DNA of 64,000 nt, from the NCBI GenBank assembly GCA_013112725.1, contig JABFFZ010000015.1, positions 1 through 64,000 of the forward strand, read 5' to 3'. Source of the stretch: Chloroflexota bacterium (GTDB taxonomy: Bacteria; Chloroflexota; Anaerolineae; Promineifilales; Promineifilaceae). Below the pieces are notes generated by a model. The model made no database searches and was not told the origin of the DNA. It saw only the letters and a list, made by a program, of their open reading frames with translations. Positions 57,519-64,000 of this stretch are shown in pieces; the stretch's first letter is position 1, and each line of letters starts with the position of its first letter. A program made the translations under genes and the position numbers.

Positions 57519-57929
57519 TTACTGAACCGCCGGTTTGCTCATCTCTTCCACTTTCTTGTTCAACTTCGTCACTTTGTTGCTCAGGCTGTTGATGTCATTT
57601 TTGGAAGGAATGTTCATGGTGTGCAGCAACGCTTCCATGCGCTTGCCAAACTCCTTCTCCAGCCGCTTCTGAGCGTTGCGGATGTTTTTTTCGCGGGCTT
57701 GCCGTTGTTTGTTCATGGTTTCACGGGTTTCTTTTTGCAGTTTCTCGCCGCGTTCCACCATCTTCGCAGAAAAATCACCCACATTGGTGCGGGCATTTTT
57801 GACGGTATCGGTGGTCACAGAGACGGTGTATGAAGCCGTGCCTAAACCAAGCAGATAAACCTTACGCGCGTTTTCTAAAACGACGTTTCCTTTTTCTTCC
57901 ATTTCGGTGAATTCAATTGTCTCAGTCAT
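57519..57929 (-). CDS. phasin family protein
   Basis: The ATG at 57929 has GGAGG at the right spacing. The 136-residue product is a mostly helical amphipathic protein with NARKVYLLGLGTASYTVS and a Lys/Glu-rich coiled coil (KETRETMNKQRQAREKN). It ends in PAVQ. It fits PhaF/PhaI-type proteins that coat PHA granules. The putative PhaR operator lies upstream. Confidence 0.75.
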   Translation of the reverse strand: MTETIEFTEMEEKGNVVLENARKVYLLGLGTASYTVSVTTDTVKNARTNVGDFSAKMVERGEKLQKETRETMNKQRQAREKNIRNAQKRLEKEFGKRMEALLHTMNIPSKNDINSLSNKVTKLNKKVEEMSKPAVQ

Positions 57930-57982
57930 GATTTGCCTCCAAATTATTTCGCTGCCACAGGGCAGGTTATGGTTAGAATTTT

Positions 57983-58027
57983 TATGACGCAGTGCATCAT
58001 AAGCGAAATATAACACACTGCGTCATA
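57983..58027. promoter_or_regulatory. putative PhaR operators upstream of the phasin gene
   Basis: TATGACGCAGTGCATCATAAG (57983-58003) is followed by the inverted half CACTGCGTCATA (58016-58027). Together they give an inverted repeat of TATGACGCAGTG. The first site matches the site upstream of phaR at 56910. GCAGTGC resembles PhaR target cores in other bacteria (CTGC...GCAG). Confidence 0.6.
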
Positions 58028-58071
58028 AATGTCAATCAGTTTTGTGTGAGGCATTTATGAGAAAAGGTTAG

Positions 58072-58135
58072 CGATAATCGGTGAATGGAAATCGGTAGAT
58101 CCACCCATAGCCGATTACCGCTAACCAATTACCCT
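58072..58135. repeat. iterated-word repeats (GATAATCGGTxx family)
   Basis: GCGATAATCGGTGAATGG and ATCGGTAG words on the left face CCGATTACCGCTAACCAATT on the right, next to the aspS stop. Confidence 0.6.
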
Positions 58136-59901
58136 TTCAAAGCCAGGGCAATTTGCAATTCATCCAACTGCTTTTGGGCAACGGTGGAGGGAGTGTCAGA
58201 CATCAGGTCGGTGGCCTGAGCAGTTTTCGGGAAGGCCATCACTTCGCGGATGTTCGGTTCGCCGCACATGAGGGCCACCAACCGGTCAATGCCGGGGGCA
58301 ATGCCCCCATGTGGTGGCGCGCCATACTCAAACGCTTCCAGCATGTGCCCAAATTGGGCTTCGGCCTCTTCCCAGGAAAAGCCGATGAGTTCCATAATTT
58401 TGCGCTGTAACGGCCGTTCGTGAATCCGAATACTGCCGCCTGCCACCTCAAAACCATTGCACACCAGATCATACTGTTCACTCAACACCTGGCCGGGGTC
58501 CGTATCCAGCAGCGGAATATGCGTCCGCTTTGGTGAGGTGAACATATGATGGCTGGGCGCATAATGCCCATCTTCCATCACTTCTTCAAACAGTGGGAAG
58601 TCAACCACCCAACAAAAGGCCAGTTCTTTTTTGTCCTTCAGCCCCAACCGCGTCCCCAATTCCTCACGCAATTTGCTTAACACAGCATGGACAATGCGCT
58701 TCTCGTCACTGGAAATCAGGATCAAGTCGCCATTGCCTGCGCCCATCCGCTCGGTGATAGCAATCAATTGCTCTACCGTAAAAAACTTGGCAATGGGGCC
58801 GCGAATTTCGCCCGTCTCCGGGTGAATGGCTAAATAAGCCAGTGCTTTGGCCTCGGTAGCTTTGGCTAAATCTTCCAGATCAGTGAGTTGTTTACGGCTG
58901 TAATCGCCACAACCTGGGGCGCAAATCGCTTTCACCGGCTTCCCGGCGGCCACATTTTCAGCAAAAACGCGGAAGGCGCTGTTTGCCACCAGGTCACTGA
59001 TGTCCGTCAGTTCCAGGCCATAGCGCAAATCGGGACGGTCAGTACCAAAGCGGTTCATGGCTTCGTGGTAGCTCAGGCGCGGGAATTTGTCATAAGCCAG
59101 CGGCACCAGGCTGGTGTGCTGCACCATGCCGATCATCAATGCCTCAATCAAATCCAACACATCGTCACGGGTGACAAAACTCATCTCCATGTCCAGTTGG
59201 GTGAACTCTGGCTGGCGGTCAGCGCGCAAATCTTCATCGCGGAAGCAGCGGGCAATCTGGAAATAGCGTTCATATCCGGCGACCATGAGCAGTTGTTTGA
59301 GTTGCTGCGGGCTTTGCGGCAGGGCATAAAATTTGCCCGGATGCACCCGGCTGGGCACCAGATAGTCCCGCGCTCCTTCCGGGGTACTTTTGAACAAAAT
59401 GGGGGTCTCCACTTCCAGAAAACCATGCGCATCCAAAAAGTCGCGGATGAATTTGATCGCTTTGTGACGAATGGTGAGATTGCGCTGCAATCGTTCGCGG
59501 CGCAAATCCAGATAGCGGTATTTCAGGCGCAGGCTCTCGTCTACGTTTTCGTCGCGGTCAATCAAAAATGGCGGCGTTTTGGCCGGGTTCAGGATGACTA
59601 CTTCTTCGGCCAGCACTTCAATGCTGCCGGTGGGTAGATTGGGGTTTTCCTGACCGGACGGCCGTTGTGAAACCTTCCCGCTTACCTGTAACACAAACTC
59701 ACCACGTACTTGTTCGGCCAGTTTGAAGCCGTCTGCGGTACGGCCGGCGTCAATGACGACCTGGCATTTGCCCAGGCGGTCGCGCAGGTCAATAAAAATG
59801 ACGCCACCCATATCGCGCCGCCGGTTGACCCACCCGGCTAAGGTAACGGTCTGCCCTACGTGTTCCAGACGTAACTCCCCACAACTATGTGTCTTTAGCA
59901 T
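58129..59901 (-). CDS. aspS: aspartyl-tRNA synthetase
   Basis: The 590-residue product is a bacterial-type class II AspRS. It has the N-terminal OB-fold (GQTVTLAGWVNRRRDMGGVI) and catalytic motif 2 FRDEDLRADRQPEFTQLD. The bacterial GAD insert and motif 3 GGIAPGIDRLVALMCG follow. It charges tRNA-Asp. It is monocistronic; the start at 59901 fits the conserved MLKTHSCGELR. Confidence 0.97.
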   Translation of the reverse strand: MLKTHSCGELRLEHVGQTVTLAGWVNRRRDMGGVIFIDLRDRLGKCQVVIDAGRTADGFKLAEQVRGEFVLQVSGKVSQRPSGQENPNLPTGSIEVLAEEVVILNPAKTPPFLIDRDENVDESLRLKYRYLDLRRERLQRNLTIRHKAIKFIRDFLDAHGFLEVETPILFKSTPEGARDYLVPSRVHPGKFYALPQSPQQLKQLLMVAGYERYFQIARCFRDEDLRADRQPEFTQLDMEMSFVTRDDVLDLIEALMIGMVQHTSLVPLAYDKFPRLSYHEAMNRFGTDRPDLRYGLELTDISDLVANSAFRVFAENVAAGKPVKAICAPGCGDYSRKQLTDLEDLAKATEAKALAYLAIHPETGEIRGPIAKFFTVEQLIAITERMGAGNGDLILISSDEKRIVHAVLSKLREELGTRLGLKDKKELAFCWVVDFPLFEEVMEDGHYAPSHHMFTSPKRTHIPLLDTDPGQVLSEQYDLVCNGFEVAGGSIRIHERPLQRKIMELIGFSWEEAEAQFGHMLEAFEYGAPPHGGIAPGIDRLVALMCGEPNIREVMAFPKTAQATDLMSDTPSTVAQKQLDELQIALALKG

Positions 59902-60022
59902 GTTATTTCTTTTCCCTTTTGTTTTGCGGCCGTGTGGCGCAATTTTCTTAATTTGCTCTCTGAGGCAAATTCCGCGAATTTTATCATGGGGAAATAGGGG
60001 GGGCTAGTGACTGGTTAACGGG
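59902..60022. other. aspS upstream region with no gene
   Basis: No coding sequence is seen. It ends at the element at 60024 and contains the left copy of TTAACGGG (60015-60022). Confidence 0.6.
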
Positions 60023-60023
60023 T

Positions 60024-60202
60024 CAGCAATTCTCAATTTGTCCGGCGGCGGCAGATAAATCTGCACCTACAAAAGGCAAAGTCGGCCTTCGCCGACTGGC
60101 ACCCAGCCCATGCAGAGCCTGCCCTGAACCTGTTGAAGGGTGGGCTTTGCTCTCTGTAGGCGCGATTTTAATCGCTGGCTCTTGGTAAATTGAGAATTGC
60201 TG
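60024..60202. mobile_element. MITE-like element, copy 2, with TIR and target duplication
   Basis: The ends are a perfect 16-bp inverted repeat (CAGCAATTCTCAATTT and AAATTGAGAATTGCTG). It is flanked by TTAACGGG at 60015-60022 and 60203-60210, an 8-base direct repeat as expected for a target site duplication. It is 179 bp long, non-coding, with an internal AAGTCGGCCTTCGCCGACT hairpin. The TSD includes the stop codon of the TPR gene. About 150 bp are shared with copy 1 at 49738-49892. Confidence 0.75.
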
Positions 60203-60745
60203 TTAACGGGCGCCCATCAGGCCCAGAGCAAAACGCAGCAGTGCGCGGTAAAACCAACGTAGCGGCCCCAGCCTGGGTTTGACGCTGAGGCTTTCTTCCA
60301 TACGCAGCATCGCTTCCAGCCATTGCCCCTGCTTTAGGCGCATCAAGCTGTAGGTGCGTAAGACCTGGCTTTGTTTTTGGCGCTGGTTGAGTTGGGCAAA
60401 GAGGGCGGCGGCTTCGCTGTAACAACGGGCGGCCTGGTCTTGTTGTTTGTTGAAGGCGTACAGGTCGGCCAGGTTAGCCAGGGTTTGGGCTTGTTTGTCG
60501 GTATTGCCGAGTTGGGAAAATATCTCGCCGGCTTCGCTGAGGGCGGCGATAGCGGCCTGGTTGTGGCCTTTGACGCGCTGGATGACGCCGATGTTGTTGA
60601 GCATTTCGGCACGGCCGTCTTCGTTCCCCTCTTGAGCGTAAGCGGTGACGGCCGTCTCAAACACTACCAATGCTTCATCCTTTTTGCCTTGTTGGAAGAG
60701 GGCTAAACCTTGCGCTTTGAGTTGGTCGGCGGGGGAAAGGGGCAT
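60203..60745 (-). CDS. tetratricopeptide-repeat protein
   Basis: The 180-residue product has about three TPR units: LFQQGKKDEALVVFETAV, MLNNIGVIQRVKGHNQAAI and LANLADLYAFNKQQDQAARC. A basic helical C-terminus follows. Its stop codon lies in the element's target duplication, so the insertion landed exactly at the gene end and preserved the stop. No partner known. Confidence 0.8.
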   Translation of the reverse strand: MPLSPADQLKAQGLALFQQGKKDEALVVFETAVTAYAQEGNEDGRAEMLNNIGVIQRVKGHNQAAIAALSEAGEIFSQLGNTDKQAQTLANLADLYAFNKQQDQAARCYSEAAALFAQLNQRQKQSQVLRTYSLMRLKQGQWLEAMLRMEESLSVKPRLGPLRWFYRALLRFALGLMGAR

Positions 60746-60758
60746 AACATAAAAGGTA

Positions 60759-60815
60759 TGGGGGTATTGGGATATTGGGATACTGGCACATCAATATCTC
60801 AATATCTCACTATCA
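60759..60815. repeat. iterated-word repeats (GGATATTG family)
   Basis: GGGTATTGGGATATTGGGAT on the left and ATATCTCAATATCTCAC words on the right make a loose hairpin between the HTH and TPR genes. Confidence 0.6.
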
Positions 60816-61478
60816 AAATGTGATTTCTAGCAAATCTTCCGCAATCTGGCGCAGGCGACGCACATCCATTTGGCTGAGTTTGCGGGCCGTTTCCATATAG
60901 CTGGCATTGACGGGGTTGGTGATAAAGGCGCGTAGTTCCGGGGTCATGCGGTCGAATTGTTTGAGTAGTTGCTGGCGGGTTTCATGGCGGGCCAGGGGGC
61001 CGTGAGTATCTTCCATGAAGAGGGAGAGCGAGCCATCCAGGTAGCGGGCCAGTTGTTCCAGGTGGAGGTAGGGCACGGCCGTGTCCCCCATTTCATACGC
61101 CTCGATCACGGCTTCACTGACGCCGAGGTGTTCGGCTGCTTCTTTACGGGAGCGATGCGCCCGCAGCCGTAGTTGGTTGAGCAGCACGCCAATGACCCGG
61201 TTGCGCAGGGTGATCATATCTTCAAAATCTACTATCGGGTCTTGAGGCAAAGAGTCGCTGCCCCAAAAGTAGCCCATGGTGACTTTGAAAAAAATAGCCA
61301 GCGCCTCAAGTTGTGGCAAAGAGACCGGGTATTCACCGGCTTCGGCCTGTTCATATTCTTGAAGGGAAATGCCCAGAATCTCGGCGCATTCGGCCGGTGT
61401 GTGGCCACTGTGTTCACGTGCAGTTTGAATCAGTTCACCTAGTTTTTTTGCTCGTTTGGAATCAATCGTTGCCATCAC
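60813..61478 (-). CDS. transcriptional regulator with two XRE-type HTH domains
   Basis: The 221-residue product has two Cro/CI-like HTH segments. The first (about 12-65) includes TPAECAEILGISLQEYEQAE and PQLEALAIFFKV. The second (about 95-150) includes SRKEAAEHLGVSEAVIEAYE and HLEQLARYLDGS. A helical C-terminus follows. It is divergent from the ATPase gene at 61643, so it may control that promoter (inference). Confidence 0.85.
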   Translation of the reverse strand: MMATIDSKRAKKLGELIQTAREHSGHTPAECAEILGISLQEYEQAEAGEYPVSLPQLEALAIFFKVTMGYFWGSDSLPQDPIVDFEDMITLRNRVIGVLLNQLRLRAHRSRKEAAEHLGVSEAVIEAYEMGDTAVPYLHLEQLARYLDGSLSLFMEDTHGPLARHETRQQLLKQFDRMTPELRAFITNPVNASYMETARKLSQMDVRRLRQIAEDLLEITF

Positions 61479-61601
61479 GTTACTTTCAACCTATGCCATT
61501 TTGCTTTGCGCTAAACAGGTCACACTCATTTTCCCACCTGCGGGCAGATATTAACATAAATGATGGCAATTCACAACCTTCTGTCAAAGGGGTAAATGGC
61601 A

Positions 61602-61607
61602 TATAAT
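61602..61607 (+). promoter_or_regulatory. candidate -10 box upstream of the ATPase-wHTH gene
   Basis: A perfect TATAAT lies 36 nt upstream of the ATG at 61643. The matching -35 (near 61579) is weak. An ACGGCCGT copy lies directly downstream. If used, it rules out the GTG at 61619 as a leadered start. Confidence 0.45.
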
Positions 61608-61642
61608 ACGGCCGTACCGTGCAGCCTGTTGAGACTTTTGAG

Positions 61643-62968
61643 ATGCATTCCATGGAACACAGTTACCAGCGATGGCCGTTTTTACCCCCGACCATGCGCA
61701 CGCCGGAACAAAACCAGCAGTGGTGGGAACATTGTTTCCTGCCGGTGCTGCCGGTGGTGAATTTTGCGCAGGCGGTGGGGAGTACGGCCGTGATTGGGCA
61801 ACAAGGTAATGGCAAAACGACATCGCTGGAATTTGTAATCAGACAGGTTGGGGTGCAATCGCTCCTGGTACGGTATCCTGTCCAAAACTGGCCCCACAGT
61901 ACGCGCCCTAAAATCCCCGGAAAAGGGCATATCAGCCAGATCATGGCGTTGGTAGCCGCCGGGGTGGTGCATGTGCTGGAAATGGAACCGCAGCGCGTGA
62001 CGGCCGTGCAAAACAATCCACTGCAACAAGAGTTTTTTTGTTGGCTGGTGGAAAAGTATCTGGGGCGGCGGAACCTGGTACGGTTGGCTTATCGGCTGCA
62101 ACAAACCAGTCAGGCTGTACTACCCGTGCCGGAACAGTTCAAAGAGGTATATGCTTCTGATGAGGATGACGCGGACGTGTGGGGGCAGATTGGCGAATCG
62201 GCCGATCTGGTGCAGGCATTGGGTTTTGAGCGGATTGTTTTGTTGATAGATTTGAACGTAACCGAGATGTCGGACCACCTGACCGATTTAACCAGCCTGT
62301 TTTCCCGGCTGGATTTGTTGGAACATCCCGGTTGGTCGGTTCGGGCCGCGCTGCCGCAGACCGACATCACGCGCCAGCAAGTGCTTCCGGCGGTCAACGG
62401 CCGTCTCCATCCCATTCGCCTGGAATATACCAACGAGGAAATGCAAACCATTGTGTCGCGTCATTTACAGGCGGCTACGGACGGCCGTGTGAATTCATTG
62501 GTGGAGGTAGCGGATACGGCCGTGTTGGCGCGCGCCCGCCAGGAGTTGAAAGCACTCTATGGTTTGGAAACATTAACCGGTTGGTTAAACTGGGCGGAAA
62601 CGATGCTTCATCTGGGGGCAGTTGGTTGTGAATTTGATGATGATACGCTTTCAGAAGCGGATAAAGCCACGCTTACTTTTTTTAAGCGGCATGTTTTATT
62701 GCGTCTGGATAAAGAGATGAAGGGGGTATGGCGTGGCCCACAGTTTATTAGCCTGGAAGGGCAGCCATATGAGCTGATGAAAAAATTGTTTGGGGCACGG
62801 GGACGGCCGTCGCCCGATGCCATCTTTGAAGTTGCGGGCAGCACAGCCAACCTGAACACACTGGCCAACCGCCTGCGCGAGAGAGTAGAACCCCTGAAAG
62901 GCAAAACCAACATCTACATTCAAAACCGCCGCGACCAGGGATACTGGTTGGAAAACTTCACAGAGTGA
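61643..62968 (+). CDS. P-loop ATPase with C-terminal winged-helix domain
   Basis: From ATG 61643 the product is 441 residues (an in-frame GTG at 61619 would add 8). Walker A is IGQQGNGKTTSLEF near residue 55, and a Walker-B-like strand is RIVLLIDLNVTE near 200. The last about 70 residues resemble an OmpR-type winged helix (LANRLRERVEPLKGKTNIYI, RRDQGYWLENF). So an ATPase is fused to a DNA- or protein-binding wHTH, as in STAND-type regulators. A second ATPase gene follows. Function unknown. Confidence 0.75.
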   Translation: MHSMEHSYQRWPFLPPTMRTPEQNQQWWEHCFLPVLPVVNFAQAVGSTAVIGQQGNGKTTSLEFVIRQVGVQSLLVRYPVQNWPHSTRPKIPGKGHISQIMALVAAGVVHVLEMEPQRVTAVQNNPLQQEFFCWLVEKYLGRRNLVRLAYRLQQTSQAVLPVPEQFKEVYASDEDDADVWGQIGESADLVQALGFERIVLLIDLNVTEMSDHLTDLTSLFSRLDLLEHPGWSVRAALPQTDITRQQVLPAVNGRLHPIRLEYTNEEMQTIVSRHLQAATDGRVNSLVEVADTAVLARARQELKALYGLETLTGWLNWAETMLHLGAVGCEFDDDTLSEADKATLTFFKRHVLLRLDKEMKGVWRGPQFISLEGQPYELMKKLFGARGRPSPDAIFEVAGSTANLNTLANRLRERVEPLKGKTNIYIQNRRDQGYWLENFTE

Positions 62969-63171
62969 CCTTCTTTGTAAGACTGGTGTCAGACAGTTGT
63001 GCCATTCACGCCTTCCCGTTAGCATATAATTCTCATACGCTCTTATACATTTTGATAGAAAGCGGTTGTCTTATTGCTAAATAAATTCACTGATTGTTTC
63101 AATCAGGAGGGGTTATAGACTGGAAATCATTCATAGATTCTTGATCTGTTGTCCTGATAAGCAGGGAGTCC

Positions 63172-64000
63172 ATGTTAGTCGCTCAAAACATCGCACCCAA
63201 TTTGCCTGATGGAATTAACTCATCTGCCACTGCGTCTGATGATAAAAAAGGCTATTCTTCCAAACGAGAACAGTTAATTAAAGGCACATTGAGGTTAAAT
63301 CATGATCCTTTTGCCGCTGCCACAGCGGAGTTGGAGCTATTAGTACAATTAGAAGACCCTCCTTTTTTTTCTTATTTTGTTCCCCCGCCAACGGATCCCC
63401 CCCAAGAAAATCTGCTTGAAAGTTTGCGCGAGGCAAATCCGGTTTTTATCTTCGGCCCGGCCGGTAGCGGCAAAACGACTTTACGGTATGCGCTGGAGGC
63501 GTTATGCCGGGCTGTGCCAGACCGGACGCTGGTAGTCGCTTATACATTGGGCAAAACAATAGGGCGGCAAAATGAGGAAACGGCCGTCTGGCAAGCCCTG
63601 ACCGAAGCCTTAGCAACTGACTTATTCATTCAAATAACAGAGCAATGGCACACCTTAGGCAATGTAGAACTGGGGATGGTAGAAAAGTTAGGCCGGTTCT
63701 GGTACAGGGCCATACCGCATTTCAATCGTAACCTGCGCCGCCATCTGGAAGCATACCAGAGCCACAGCCTGGCCGGTATTGCGGCCTGGTGGACGACCTG
63801 GAAACGGGCTACCGTTCGTTACACGCCCCTCACCCTCGCGCGCCAACAGTTCTTTCAACAGCTATTAGCTTTGGCAGAAACACCCCCTCCGCAGGACAGG
63901 GCCTATCAGGATATTTTTCATCAAGGGTTACAACTGGCAAAAGAAATCGGCTTCACCCAAATATACCTGTTAATAGATGTCGTAGACAGCCGTCAACGGC
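63172..64000 (+). CDS. P-loop ATPase, 3' end outside the window
   Basis: An ATG at 63172 with AGGGAG upstream opens a frame that runs off the end (276 codons seen). Residues near 100 have VFIFGPAGSGKTTLRYALE (Walker A), and near 265 IYLLIDVVDS (Walker-B-like). The layout matches the upstream ATPase, so the two may be paralogues or partners. The gene would be missed by tools that require a stop codon. No further domain visible. Confidence 0.75.
   Translation, partial: MLVAQNIAPNLPDGINSSATASDDKKGYSSKREQLIKGTLRLNHDPFAAATAELELLVQLEDPPFFSYFVPPPTDPPQENLLESLREANPVFIFGPAGSGKTTLRYALEALCRAVPDRTLVVAYTLGKTIGRQNEETAVWQALTEALATDLFIQITEQWHTLGNVELGMVEKLGRFWYRAIPHFNRNLRRHLEAYQSHSLAGIAAWWTTWKRATVRYTPLTLARQQFFQQLLALAETPPPQDRAYQDIFHQGLQLAKEIGFTQIYLLIDVVDSRQR

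Overview
The window looks like a chromosomal segment of an uncultured Chloroflexota bacterium, probably Anaerolineae-like. This is inference from content: lipoproteins with Pro/Thr linkers and beta-propellers, a DUF2723 glycosyltransferase, a form II CoxSLM set, DUF4058 and Uma2 proteins. No rRNA or tRNA was seen, so the assignment cannot be fixed from a marker. Two genome-wide habits stand out. The octamer palindrome ACGGCCGT occurs about 125 times by hand count, where one or two are expected. Most intergenic gaps hold hairpins built from tandem 7-9 nt words (TAATTGGG, GATTGGAGATTAGA, GTGATGCGT, CGTAATCCG and others).

Layout. 1-3804: a tandemly duplicated lipoprotein plus M23 peptidase unit, one copy decayed. 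3920-17406: a large phosphate island. A leftward pstS-pstC-pstA-pstB-phoU operon diverges, across GTTAAC repeats spaced 10-11 nt (Pho-box-like), from a rightward pstS-pstC-pstA-pstB-pstB set, followed by phoB-phoR on the minus strand. A second phoU lies at 23469. 17440-30158: a GT117-like membrane glycosyltransferase, a vanadium haloperoxidase-like lipoprotein, MenH, a DCC oxidoreductase with an in-frame TGA, propeller and secreted proteins, and two redox enzymes with altered active sites. 30190-38358: Uma2 nucleases, OsmC, formate dehydrogenase, HicBA and an SH3/propeller lipoprotein. 38588-44573: a phospholipase D-like membrane protein and its decayed tandem copy. 44692-55420: DUF4058, PrpE, a frameshifted serine protease, a broken MntA/HepT pair and CoxS-L-M plus CoxG. 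55691-64000: a PHA granule cluster (PhaR, phasin), AspS, TPR and HTH proteins, and two P-loop ATPases.

The phosphate island is the most unusual part. In the leftward operon, PstA carries in its first extracytoplasmic loop a PstS-like domain whose halves are in reversed order, i.e. a tethered, circularly permuted binding protein. In the rightward operon, two adjacent PstB-like ATPases have complementary losses. The first keeps LSGGQ but has lost the catalytic Glu and the Q-loop Gln. The second keeps these but has a degenerate LNPGQ signature. This is the pattern of an asymmetric NBD heterodimer with one degenerate ATP site. A third candidate novelty is the DCC protein at 24644, whose CxxC motif reads Cys-x-x-TGA with a hairpin at SECIS-like distance.

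The window also carries many decaying genes (M23 fragment, Rpn-like nuclease, metallo-hydrolase, PLD copy, protease, HepT) and two related small inverted-repeat elements. This suggests a genome with active duplication and gene loss. Some of the single-base lesions could be assembly errors.
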